The notes below the pieces were generated by a model. That model had not been told where the DNA came from. It saw only the letters and a list, made by a program, of their open reading frames with translations, and ran no database searches. Positions 1 through 6,480 of a stretch of 9,029 nucleotides of DNA are shown one piece after another. Numbering within the stretch: the first letter of the stretch is position 1; each line of letters begins with the position of its first letter. Source of the stretch: an uncultured Clostridia bacterium (lineage in GTDB: Bacteria > Bacillota > Clostridia > Oscillospirales > Butyricicoccaceae); contig CAJUSB010000127.1 in NCBI GenBank assembly GCA_910589115.1, positions 1-9,029 of the forward strand, written 5' to 3'. The position numbers and the translations under genes are program-made.

Positions 1-10
1 TTCTGGCCTC

Positions 11-39
11 TTGACGCTCTAAACCACAGGTCCTATAAT
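11..39 (+). promoter_or_regulatory. sigma-A-like promoter candidate at left edge
   Basis: TTGACG (11-16) and a perfect TATAAT (34-39) are separated by exactly 17 bases. This is the best promoter by sequence on the + strand of the left flank. The only + gene downstream is the tRNA-Leu, which has its own closer promoter, so this could be a second, distal tRNA promoter or serve something else. No ribosome site or ORF follows it directly. The match is strong, but the context is cut off by the window edge. Confidence 0.4.
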
Positions 40-95
40 TCCGACTAACACCATTCTGATTCGATGAATTTATAATTATTTTTTTCAAAAAATAC

Positions 96-124
96 TTGCC
101 TTTTCTGTCAACTTGTGATATATT
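96..124 (+). promoter_or_regulatory. promoter of tRNA-Leu
   Basis: A -35 like TTGCCT (96-101) and a -10 like TATATT (119-124) have a 17-base spacer. An A/T-rich stretch (about 70-94) upstream resembles an UP element. Transcription would start near 131, about nine bases before the mature tRNA 5' end, which is a typical arrangement for a stable RNA gene. Confidence 0.65.
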
Positions 125-139
125 ATTATGCAGTGATGT

Positions 140-226
140 GCCGGTGTGATGGAATTGGTAGACGTAGTGGACTCAAAATCCACCGCTGGCGACAGCGTAC
201 CGGTTCGAGTCCGGTCACCGGCACCA
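140..226 (+). tRNA. tRNA-Leu (anticodon CAA)
   Basis: This 87-base type II tRNA folds completely by eye. The acceptor stem pairs GCCGGTG (140-146) with CACCGGC (216-222), followed by discriminator A223 and an encoded CCA (224-226). The anticodon stem is GTGGA (167-171) with TCCAC (179-183). The seven-base loop 172-178 places CAA at 174-176, so it reads UUG leucine codons. A long variable arm (184-198, CGCTG/CAGCG) and a T arm ACCGG-TTCGAGT-CCGGT (199-215) complete it. Type II structure and anticodon together fix leucine. The gene appears monocistronic, with its own promoter just upstream and a terminator two bases downstream. Confidence 0.97.
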
Positions 227-227
227 C

Positions 228-257
228 AAAAACCCCGTATGATTACGGGGTTTTTTT
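228..257 (+). terminator. intrinsic terminator of tRNA-Leu, probably bidirectional
   Basis: CCCCGTA (233-239) pairs with TACGGGG (244-250) around a four-base loop, followed by seven T (251-257). On the left it is flanked by five A (228-232), which become a T run when read on the - strand. The hairpin therefore fits termination of both the tRNA transcript and the convergent BlaI/BlaR-like operon, whose last codon ends at 284. Confidence 0.85.
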
Positions 258-283
258 CTTGTTTTCTATTCCTTTTCTGTCTT

Positions 284-2701
284 TTATTCACGGTAGACGC
301 TTGCTTCCTGCCAATCCGGAAAAACCGTAACCTCTGCCGAAATCTCCATCCCTTCCTGCGGATTGTCACGGAAGTATTCCTCCGCCTCGTTCCTAAGCCG
401 CTCCGGCAGGCTGCTTTCGCGAAGCGCCTCCTCGCTGAGCGCTGCTGTAAATCCCCGCAAATGTGCTTTCAGGCCTTTCAGCATATTATCCCGCTCCCCG
501 ACGGTTACGGTGCCGTCCAGCGTATAAGCCACTGTGCAGGTTGCCATAAAAGAAATTTCATCCGTCTGTGCGAGCACTCCCCCACTTTCCGGATCGGCTG
601 TCCCCCGCCGCTCCACAATATCAAATGCATACATATACGGCTGGCCAAACTCCTCCGAACACAACTCCCCAAAAGACGCTTTCAGCGTTATCAGAAAAAA
701 GTCGGCATTTGGATCACTGTCGACAGGCAGTGCCTCCGCAACTACGTTATATGCTGCAAGCAGCCCATCCGCCTGATGTACGTCCGGCGCAAGAGAATAG
801 CGAAACACATCTGGGGCCTGCTCCGAAAAGCCGTCTATACGATAAGAAAGCAGCTGCTGGTATGCCTCCTGATAGGACAATCGCTCTGGTACGGCAGAAG
901 GTTCCTGCTGCATATCGAAACTATCTGACGCAGCTGCATCAACTGTCACAATGGGCGTCGCCGGAACGTCCGGCCGCGTGTCCGACAGGACAAACAACCA
1001 CCGCATCTGTTCACTGTCCAGGTAGCACGCCAGCCACAGCTGCCCGTTCCTCTGCAAAATCAAATCATAACGGACCCCATCTTTTTCACATTCCCAGGCA
1101 CATACTGCGTCCTCCCGTATGCTGGCCGGGTCGAATCCCTCCGGCAGATAATCGGGATGAAAGGATTCCTCAAATCCGGCTTTCGTAAGAGTAATTTCTC
1201 TGGGAATACCGCAGTTTGTCAGCCTCCCGCCATCGTCACAAAAAAGACGGAATGGCGCGTGATCTGTCCGCTGGAGCGTATAGACCGGTGCAGTCGAAAG
1301 CGTATAACCAAAGCTGTAAACCGGATTTTCATAGGCAATCTCACTGACGTAATATGTTTGCTTCCATATCGCCGCTTCGGGCTCCGGCTGCGCTTCCATC
1401 TGAAGGAAGAAGGGGCCGGACACATCTCCTGCCAACGATTCCATGCTATTTGCGCCTATGTAAACAGAACCATCCTTTTGTAAAAACACTATATAATGAT
1501 TATCAGATGAAGTATGCCAAATGCGCTCTGTATTTTGAAGGATTTTTTCCTGCTCCTCCGGCGAAAGCTGCATCATGTCCATAAAGGCGGTGACAAGTTG
1601 GTCATTCCCTGCTTCCGTCTCCCGCAATACGCCGCAATCATAGGCAACATGAGACACGATTTCATACAGGCAATGCCCCTCGCTGATAAAATATTTCGGA
1701 GCTTCAAAATCCCCGGAAGCCGGCAGCCATCCCTCCGCCATGCGGTAAAACTGACCGGCAGTGTCCTCCGGCTTTATGGCCTTTACCGGATCGGTCAACA
1801 GTCCGCAGGCCAGCAGGATAACTGCTATCGCTCCTGCAAGTGATATCAAAAGCCTCGGTCTTTGATATCGTAGGACGTTCAAAATACGCTGTTTCACGCT
1901 GCTTTCTCCAAAGGCAATCCCGATACCTTTCCCGGCGGACAAACGCAGCAGCGACGCCGCATAAGCCTGCCGGATTTCCGGCCCCAGCTTTGCCAAAACT
2001 GCTTCGTCACAGGAAAGCTCCATATCACGCTCGGCACATCGCATGGCAAACCACACCAGCGGATTAAACCAGTGGACGGCAAGCACGAAAAAGCCCAGCA
2101 GCTTCCAAATCGGGTCGCGGCGGCGCAGATGTGTCTGTTCATGCAGCAAAATAAATTCCTGCTCTTCCGGCGGAAGTACAGACGGCAGGTAAATACGCGG
2201 ATGCAGCGTACCCAACACAAATGCCGTACCAATATGATCTGCCAGCCAGATATTTTCCCGCAGCGGGACCGCCCCAATCAAACGGCGGCGCAGCCGTCCA
2301 AGTGAAAACAATCCGCCCGCCAGAACTGCAGCCATACCCAGCGGCCATACCGCCCGCAATGTGCGCAGCACAGCCCGCCGCAACGCAGCTGGACGAAATG
2401 ATGCAGTATATTCGCCCGCTTCCACCGTCACAGTATCTGCCGTATGTTCCGGCGGGAAGGCTTCCGAAACCAATTCCTCCGGAGTATACAGATTGACGGC
2501 AGCTGATTCATGCGGCGGAATCAGGCTGACCCTGCTTTCCAGCGAAAACGGACACAACAGCCGAAGCAGCACCAATCCCCAAAGGACATACCGGAAACGC
2601 GCTGGTGCTTTACGCAGTACGAGCCGTGCCGCAAGCACCAGCAGAATGACCCAGCCGCCCGAAAGGCTCATATTCAGCACCTGATCAAAAATCCCACGCA
2701 T
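284..2701 (-). CDS. M56-family BlaR1/MecR1-like membrane metalloprotease
   Basis: This 805-residue protein is probably the signal-transducing protease that inactivates the BlaI-type repressor encoded just upstream. Hydrophobic segments lie near residues 11-29, 35-52, 117-136, 199-219 and 283-303. Between them sits the zinc-protease core: HEQTH at 187-191, followed by RRD, then HWFNPLVW (210-217) and ERDMELSCDE (224-233). These are hallmarks of peptidase family M56. The C-terminal ~500 residues (about 304-805) should be extracytoplasmic. I see no SxxK or KTG/KSG motif there, so a penicillin-binding sensor domain is not supported. LLAC at 296-299 in the last membrane segment looks like a lipobox. 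The ATG directly abuts the repressor's stop codon, with GGGGAGG just upstream inside the repressor's 3' end, so translation is probably coupled. The ligand is unknown. Confidence 0.88.
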   Translation of the reverse strand: MRGIFDQVLNMSLSGGWVILLVLAARLVLRKAPARFRYVLWGLVLLRLLCPFSLESRVSLIPPHESAAVNLYTPEELVSEAFPPEHTADTVTVEAGEYTASFRPAALRRAVLRTLRAVWPLGMAAVLAGGLFSLGRLRRRLIGAVPLRENIWLADHIGTAFVLGTLHPRIYLPSVLPPEEQEFILLHEQTHLRRRDPIWKLLGFFVLAVHWFNPLVWFAMRCAERDMELSCDEAVLAKLGPEIRQAYAASLLRLSAGKGIGIAFGESSVKQRILNVLRYQRPRLLISLAGAIAVILLACGLLTDPVKAIKPEDTAGQFYRMAEGWLPASGDFEAPKYFISEGHCLYEIVSHVAYDCGVLRETEAGNDQLVTAFMDMMQLSPEEQEKILQNTERIWHTSSDNHYIVFLQKDGSVYIGANSMESLAGDVSGPFFLQMEAQPEPEAAIWKQTYYVSEIAYENPVYSFGYTLSTAPVYTLQRTDHAPFRLFCDDGGRLTNCGIPREITLTKAGFEESFHPDYLPEGFDPASIREDAVCAWECEKDGVRYDLILQRNGQLWLACYLDSEQMRWLFVLSDTRPDVPATPIVTVDAAASDSFDMQQEPSAVPERLSYQEAYQQLLSYRIDGFSEQAPDVFRYSLAPDVHQADGLLAAYNVVAEALPVDSDPNADFFLITLKASFGELCSEEFGQPYMYAFDIVERRGTADPESGGVLAQTDEISFMATCTVAYTLDGTVTVGERDNMLKGLKAHLRGFTAALSEEALRESSLPERLRNEAEEYFRDNPQEGMEISAEVTVFPDWQEASVYRE

Positions 2702-3067
2702 TTATTTTTCCTCCCCGCTTTGCGCAATCAGGCGGCGGAGCGCCTCAACTTCTGCCCCGTTCAGCTTCTCCTTTGCGGTAAAGGCAGCAAGGAAACGCGG
2801 CAGCGAACCGCCAAAACTATCCTCTACATAACGGCGGCTTTGCCGGGCGAGAAAATCCTCCCGCGACAGGCAAGATGTTACTGTACCGTTTTCGTTGCGG
2901 AACAAGCCGCGCTCGGACAATCGGCGCAAAATCGTATAAGTTGTCGATTTTTTCCATGAAAGCGCCTCTCCGGCCAACACTACCAGCTCCCGCGAAGAAA
3001 GCGGCTCATTTTCCCAGATAAGGTCGGCAAACTGCCGCTCAACCGGCCCTAATGTATAATCTTTCAT
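2702..3067 (-). CDS. BlaI/MecI-family winged-helix transcriptional repressor
   Basis: This 121-residue protein matches BlaI/MecI in length and layout. It has an N-terminal winged helix (about 1-70) with the family's recognition-helix signature WKKSTTYTILRRL (38-50), then a C-terminal dimerisation region (about 71-121). Members bind dyads in promoters as dimers and are released by proteolysis triggered by the partner membrane protease. The staphylococcal BlaI cleavage site is Asn-Phe before a charged helix; the equivalent place here appears to be A95-F96, which is an inference from eye alignment. A strong GGGAGGGG ribosome site lies five bases before the ATG. It is the first gene of a two-gene operon with the M56 protease, with no gap between stop and next start. 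No beta-lactamase or penicillin-binding protein gene is nearby, so its wider regulon is not visible here. Confidence 0.93.
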   Translation of the reverse strand: MKDYTLGPVERQFADLIWENEPLSSRELVVLAGEALSWKKSTTYTILRRLSERGLFRNENGTVTSCLSREDFLARQSRRYVEDSFGGSLPRFLAAFTAKEKLNGAEVEALRRLIAQSGEEK

Positions 3068-3092
3068 TTTTCCCCTCCCGCTGCCTGTAATG

Positions 3093-3109
3093 GTCTATAG
3101 GTTGTAGAC
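3093..3109. promoter_or_regulatory. putative repressor operator 2 (transcript start of blaI-like gene)
   Basis: GTCTATAG and TTGTAGAC flank a single central G (3101), giving a 17-bp imperfect dyad with six of eight half-site positions symmetric. The half-site GTCTACAA resembles GTTTACAT of the nearby perfect dyad and the TACA/TGTA core of BlaI/MecI operators. It covers about the first 17 bases of the predicted transcript. Confidence 0.6.
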
Positions 3110-3116
3110 TACCATC

Positions 3117-3145
3117 AGTTTACATTATGTAAACTATATTGTCAA
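3117..3145 (-). promoter_or_regulatory. promoter of the BlaI/BlaR-like operon
   Basis: Read on the - strand, a perfect TTGACA (3145-3140) and TAAACT (3122-3117) are 17 bases apart. Transcription would start near 3110, leaving a leader of about 43 bases before the repressor's ATG. The spacer and -10 are covered by a perfect 17-bp dyad, so repressor binding would occlude RNA polymerase. Confidence 0.75.
3118..3134. promoter_or_regulatory. putative repressor operator 1 (over spacer and -10)
   Basis: GTTTACAT and ATGTAAAC form a perfect 17-bp palindrome around a central T at 3126. The core is TACA-3-TGTA, one base longer than the classic TACA-2-TGTA of characterised BlaI/MecI sites. It overlaps the -10 and most of the spacer of the operon promoter. 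Its centre is 25 bp from operator 2. Confidence 0.75.
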
Positions 3146-3184
3146 CCCTTGCCTTAACATGAAATAAAATCCCTCTCCAAACCG

Positions 3185-3224
3185 ATAAAAATGACCGGCT
3201 CAATTTCATTCCATCAAGCCGGTC
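3185..3224 (-). terminator. intrinsic terminator after the P1 peptidase gene
   Basis: GACCGGCT (3193-3200) pairs with AGCCGGTC (3217-3224) in an eight-bp perfect stem. Read on the - strand, ATTTTTA follows (rc of 3186-3192). It lies about 40 bases past the peptidase stop and upstream of the next operon's promoter, separating the two transcription units. Confidence 0.75.
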
Positions 3225-3263
3225 AAAAAATATATATTTTACTCCAATCTGTCCTGTGCCGTA

Positions 3264-4226
3264 TCAGTCCAAAGAGGAAGCGCTTGGCAGCCCAAACATC
3301 GGCTCCGCCGCCTGCACGGCGCGGGAAATCGCTTTTCCCATCACATACGCCGCCAATGAACCAACTGCATTCAAATCCGCAGTCTGCGTGCCTACCGACA
3401 AGGCGTAGATAGAATCACCATCCGCCGTGGTATGCACTGGACGGATCGCCCGTGCATAGCCATTATGTGCCATTGCCGCAATCTTGCCCAGTTCTGCCTT
3501 GTTAAATGCGCCATTGGTCAGCACTGCTCCGATTGTCGTATTGCCTGTGAAAAGGCTGCGGCACTGCCCGGCATCCTCCCATAGCGCCTGCTCAGAGGAG
3601 CGCAGGCCTCTGCCATCCTCTGTCCGCATCCCTGCAATCTGTTTTCCGGTGTCAATATCAAATATATCGCCGAGCGCATTGAGTACGACAACTGCACCGA
3701 CCCGAATTTCCCCGACCTGCGCGGCCCAAGTACCTATCCCTGTTTTCATTGCAAACTCGCGTCCCCGGTACTTGCCGACGCACGCCCCTGTGCCGCCGCC
3801 CACGCAGCCATTTGCAAGCGGCTCACGGGAAGCGTTTTCACACGCACGATAAGCCATTGCTGCATCCGGCCGCACATCCGGCCGTCCGACCGCCAGGTCA
3901 AAAATGCAGGACTGGCACACCAGCGGAACCTTGGTGACGCCAGTATCAAAACCGATATCCCGTTCTTCCAGATAACGCATTACGCCGCCTGCCGCGTCAA
4001 GCCCGAACGCCGAACCGCCCGACAGCAGCAGCGCATGAATCCCTTTTGCATCCATGCGGGGGTCAAGCAGCGGCGTTTCACGCGAAGCCGGGCCGCCGCC
4101 CCGAATATCCACTCCCGCCGGGGCACAGCCGTCAAACAGCAGCACCGTACAGCCTGTCCCGGCCTCCCGGTCTTGCGCGTGCCCGGCACGGAACCCGCCA
4201 ACCTCCAGCAAATCAATTTCTTTCAT
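3264..4226 (-). CDS. P1-family (S58, DmpA-like) self-processing aminopeptidase/amidase
   Basis: This 320-residue protein belongs to the DmpA/BapA/ThnT fold of N-terminal-nucleophile hydrolases, which act on the N-terminal residue of peptides or amides. Family landmarks are the N-terminal GGFRAGHA (10-17), the SGGSAFGLDAAGGVM block (69-83), the central GGGTGACVGK (143-152), and GNTTIGAVLTN (228-238). In the relative ThnT, self-cleavage is between Asn and Thr; by analogy N229/T230 would be the scissile bond, giving alpha (1-229) and beta (230-320) chains with T230 as nucleophile. There is no signal peptide, so it should be cytoplasmic. GGAGGG lies eight bases before the ATG. The substrate cannot be told from the sequence. 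It is followed by its own terminator, but a terminator also sits just upstream of it and no promoter is seen between. Confidence 0.9.
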   Translation of the reverse strand: MKEIDLLEVGGFRAGHAQDREAGTGCTVLLFDGCAPAGVDIRGGGPASRETPLLDPRMDAKGIHALLLSGGSAFGLDAAGGVMRYLEERDIGFDTGVTKVPLVCQSCIFDLAVGRPDVRPDAAMAYRACENASREPLANGCVGGGTGACVGKYRGREFAMKTGIGTWAAQVGEIRVGAVVVLNALGDIFDIDTGKQIAGMRTEDGRGLRSSEQALWEDAGQCRSLFTGNTTIGAVLTNGAFNKAELGKIAAMAHNGYARAIRPVHTTADGDSIYALSVGTQTADLNAVGSLAAYVMGKAISRAVQAAEPMFGLPSASSLD

Positions 4227-4250
4227 GGTTTATTCCCTCCGTTACTGCTT

Positions 4251-4281
4251 AAAGAAAAAAGCCGCAGACTGCGGCTTTTTG
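4251..4281 (-). terminator. intrinsic terminator between the S-component and P1 peptidase genes
   Basis: GCCGCA (4261-4266) pairs with TGCGGC (4270-4275). Six A on the left (4255-4260) become a T run on the - strand, and five T lie on the right (4276-4280), so the hairpin is bidirectional in form. It would end the coaX/S-component transcript. The peptidase ATG is at 4226, only about 25 bases beyond the T run. Confidence 0.8.
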
Positions 4282-4288
4282 TGCGATG

Positions 4289-4480
4289 TTTTCCCTACGC
4301 CAAAGGGCGCTGCCCTCTGGACACCCGGCGGGCGCTGCCCTGCACCCGCTGGGGCTTCCGCCCCAGACCCCAAGCTGCTGCGCAGCTTTTTTCCGCTGCG
4401 GCGGGGACGGCTGCCCTCACAGCCGCTGCTGCACCTTGCCGGGCCCGCCAAAAGGACAGCGGCCCCGGCGGCAAAGTGCA
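4289..4480. repeat. GC-rich multi-hairpin intergenic element
   Basis: This non-coding stretch is far richer in G+C than its surroundings and is built from consecutive small inverted repeats. They are CCAAAGGGC/GCCCTCTGG (4300-4320, one mismatch), GCGGGC/GCCCTGC (4328-4343, one bulge), CTGGGGC/GCCCCAG (4349-4366), AAGCTGC/GCAGCTT followed by T (4372-4392), CGGCTG/CAGCCG (4408-4425), and an 11-bp stem with one mismatch (4431-4441 with 4469-4479). I recall similar GGGCGCTGCCC and GGGGC-TTC-GCCCC units between genes of related Clostridia, so it is probably a dispersed genomic repeat. That is memory, not a search. It lies in the 3' untranslated part of the S-component transcript. Confidence 0.6.
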
Positions 4481-4517
4481 TTCAAACAGGTTTCATGATA
4501 TCTTACAATCTGAAAAT

Positions 4518-5156
4518 TTATGCATAAACGTTCATGCGCTTGTAAACTGCCGTCAATGCCTTACCGACTGCACAGACCAAAATTGCCGCAATCAGCGCCT
4601 CTGGAACGCCCTGCATACCGACAACGCCCATAATGATGCCAAAAAGCAATTCAAAGGACTTTCCTGCCGCTGCTGCATACTGTTCGCCGAACAGCAAATA
4701 AATGAGTCCCATTACGCCGATGGTATTTACGATGGAACCCAGAAAGCCTGCGGTGAGAAATGCAGCTGCATTCTGTTTGACACGTTTCGCGATGGCCTGG
4801 TAAACCACCCCAGCCACAACGCCGATCAGGATACGCGGCACCAGTGCAACAATCAGGCTTTTCCAGCTTCCGTGGAACTCCGGGCTGAAACTGTAAAACG
4901 GTGTGAATACAAATGAAGTCAGCGTTGGGGTCAGCGTTGCGCGGATGACACTGGTCAGGCCAAACAATCCGCCCAGCACTGCGCCCATCTTCGGACCAAA
5001 CAGGCAAGCGCCTAAAATGACGGGAATATGCATGGTAGTGGCATTCATGAAGCCCAACGGGATATACCCGAGGGGTGTAAAGGTCATGACCAGCATCAGG
5101 CCCGTCAGCAGCCCCATCTGCGAAAGCAGATGCACATTCGTTTTTTTGTTTCCCAT
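4518..5156 (-). CDS. panT: ECF transporter S component, probably pantothenate (PanT-like)
   Basis: This 212-residue, very hydrophobic protein has about six membrane segments (near 12-32, 43-64, 100-120, 131-156, 165-182, 186-205). The N-terminal part FTPLGYIPLGFMNATTMHIPVILGA (26-50, shown here in two parts: FTPLGYIPLGF and MNATTMHIPVILGA), then GPKMGAVLGGLFGLTS (54-69), and later TPTLTSFVFTPF (76-87) resemble the S components annotated as pantothenate transporters in Firmicutes. S components bind the vitamin and need a shared EcfA/A'/T module, which is not in this window. The adjacent pantothenate kinase gene strongly supports this substrate. AGGAGG lies 11 to 12 bases before the ATG at 5156. 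An in-frame GTG at 5192 would add 12 residues but has no ribosome site. It starts 51 bases after coaX and likely shares its transcript. Confidence 0.85.
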   Translation of the reverse strand: MGNKKTNVHLLSQMGLLTGLMLVMTFTPLGYIPLGFMNATTMHIPVILGACLFGPKMGAVLGGLFGLTSVIRATLTPTLTSFVFTPFYSFSPEFHGSWKSLIVALVPRILIGVVAGVVYQAIAKRVKQNAAAFLTAGFLGSIVNTIGVMGLIYLLFGEQYAAAAGKSFELLFGIIMGVVGMQGVPEALIAAILVCAVGKALTAVYKRMNVYA

Positions 5157-5207
5157 GTAAAAATTTACCTCCTGCTGCCGTCCCGGAACCACCGGGTACA
5201 GCGCATT

Positions 5208-5984
5208 TTAATTCTGCCGCTGATTCCTCCGCCAGATGAGGGCCAGCCCATACAGGACGATATGAGGCTCCCAACGCGCCGGGGTACGCATATAAGGCTG
5301 GATGAACGGCACCGCGCTGCCGGAAAGCAAGACTTCCGGTACTTCGTGCAGTTCTTCCGCGAAGCGCCCCAGCATTCCATCAATCATTGAGGCTGTACCG
5401 TATACAGAGCCTATTTGGATTGCATCTGCTGTTGTGCGCCCCAGCACAGTTTTCGGGGGCGTATCGAGCCGTACCTCCGGCAGCTGCGCCGCAGCATGTC
5501 CCAATGCACGCAGGGAAATGTGCAGCCCCGGCGCAATCGCCGAACCAACCAGCACACCCTGACAGTCGAGTGCTGTAAACGTAGTCGCTGTGCCGAGGTC
5601 TACCACAATACACGGCAGCGCCGCCGAACAGCTTGCCCAAACAGCAGCTGCGACACGGTCTGTCCCGAGGGTACGAGGCTGATCGGATTTGATATTCAGC
5701 CCGGTTCTTACACCCGCGCCGACTGTCAATACCCGGCAGTCGGAAAGAAAGGATATGGCATGTTGCATAATCGGAATCATAGCCGGGACAACAGACGAAA
5801 GAACTGCCCCCTCTATCGGCTCATTCCTGACACCGTGCAGGGCAAAAATACTTTGCAGGCCGCAGGCGTACTGTTCGCCTGTCTGCCTGTCGTCGGTTGC
5901 CATCGAAGCGACAAATAACAGCTCGTCTCCGTGGAAACCGCCGATTGCAGCGTGGCTGTTCCCAATATCCAATGCAATCAGCAT
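5208..5984 (-). CDS. coaX: type III pantothenate kinase
   Basis: This 258-residue cytoplasmic enzyme phosphorylates pantothenate, the first step of coenzyme A synthesis. CoaX hallmarks are present in order: the N-terminal phosphate-binding DIGNSHAAIGGF (6-17), TGLNIK (94-99), GTDRVAAAVWA (107-117) with catalytic Asp109, VVDLGTATT (127-135), GSAIAPGL (147-154), and GRTTADAIQIGSVYG (182-196). The length is typical of the family. The start was set at the ATG at 5984, which has GGGAGGG six bases upstream; an in-frame ATG at 6002 lies upstream of that ribosome site and would add six residues. Type III kinases are not feedback-inhibited by CoA and need a monovalent cation such as potassium, as known for the family. 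It is the first gene of a two-gene unit with the S component. Confidence 0.95.
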   Translation of the reverse strand: MLIALDIGNSHAAIGGFHGDELLFVASMATDDRQTGEQYACGLQSIFALHGVRNEPIEGAVLSSVVPAMIPIMQHAISFLSDCRVLTVGAGVRTGLNIKSDQPRTLGTDRVAAAVWASCSAALPCIVVDLGTATTFTALDCQGVLVGSAIAPGLHISLRALGHAAAQLPEVRLDTPPKTVLGRTTADAIQIGSVYGTASMIDGMLGRFAEELHEVPEVLLSGSAVPFIQPYMRTPARWEPHIVLYGLALIWRRNQRQN

Positions 5985-6051
5985 ATGATACCCTCCCTTC
6001 ACCGAACCCTATTAAAACAAATCCAGCTGGAAAAATCAAACCGGCACCCCT

Positions 6052-6080
6052 ATTATAGTCTATCCCACCGCGTTTGGCAA
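6052..6080 (-). promoter_or_regulatory. promoter of coaX-panT
   Basis: Read on the - strand, TTGCCA (6080-6075) and a perfect TATAAT (6057-6052) are 17 bases apart. Transcription would start near 6045, leaving a leader of about 60 bases before the coaX ATG. I recognise no riboswitch in that leader. Confidence 0.75.
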
Positions 6081-6257
6081 GCATAAAATACACCTGCGGC
6101 AGGCTGCCCGTATCAGCTGCGGCTCCAATCCCCCCGGCAAAATGCTCCCACACGGCCCTGCATCAAAATCACTTTTTCAGCGAATATTTTTATCCTGTCT
6201 TTTTTGAAAATCATCTTGACATCATACAATTTTATCACACGGATTCCATTTTTTTAA

Positions 6258-6286
6258 TTGATTTCCGATTGAACCTGTAGTATAAT
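6258..6286 (+). promoter_or_regulatory. promoter candidate P1 upstream of the chemoreceptor
   Basis: TTGATT (6258-6263) and a perfect TATAAT (6281-6286) have a 17-base spacer. Transcription would begin near 6293. If it serves the chemoreceptor at 7078, the leader would be about 785 bases; otherwise it may make a short separate RNA. I see no clear terminator between it and the next promoter candidate. Confidence 0.5.
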
Positions 6287-6306
6287 AAAAGGGAATCGGG
6301 GAAATG

Positions 6307-6328
6307 CAATCTTGTCTAAAATGCACAA
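6307..6328 (+). repeat. imperfect 22-bp direct repeat, copy 1
   Basis: This copy reads CAATCTT, six variable bases, then AAA-TGCACAA-like sequence, and matches copy 2 at 6481-6502 in 18 of 22 positions. The copies are 174 bp apart on the same strand. It lies just downstream of the P1 start site. Copy 1 alone also contains a small inverted repeat, CTTGT/ACAAG (6311-6315 with 6325-6329). Confidence 0.4.
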
Positions 6329-6480
6329 GAAATAACAAAATATCCACAAAAGTCAATCCTTTTATTTGTCTGAAAGAATGAATGCATGTAATCATTTGTA
6401 AAACGGCCTAACCATCGTGTTACACAGGTATATTCTGCTCTTTCGCCCGACAAATTTCACCATTATTCCCAGCAATTTTC
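6329..6480. other. A/T-rich non-coding stretch between repeat copies
   Basis: This stretch lies between promoter candidate P1 and the second repeat copy. I find no ORF with a ribosome site, no recognisable RNA family and no terminator in it. It is part of the 1.1 kb interval without a protein gene other than the small ORF further right. Confidence 0.5.

Noticed and set aside
146..928. Long + strand ORF reading through the tRNA
   Set aside because: It overlaps the tRNA and terminator and is antisense to the BlaR-like gene, with Cys/Arg/Pro-rich shadow composition and no ribosome site.
4372..4392. Terminator-like stem with six T on the + strand
   Set aside because: No + strand gene or promoter lies upstream to be terminated. 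It is better seen as one unit of the multi-hairpin element.
4242..4527. Short ORFs on both strands within the GC-rich element
   Set aside because: They arise from GC-rich hairpin sequence without stops. There is no ribosome site and no plausible protein composition.
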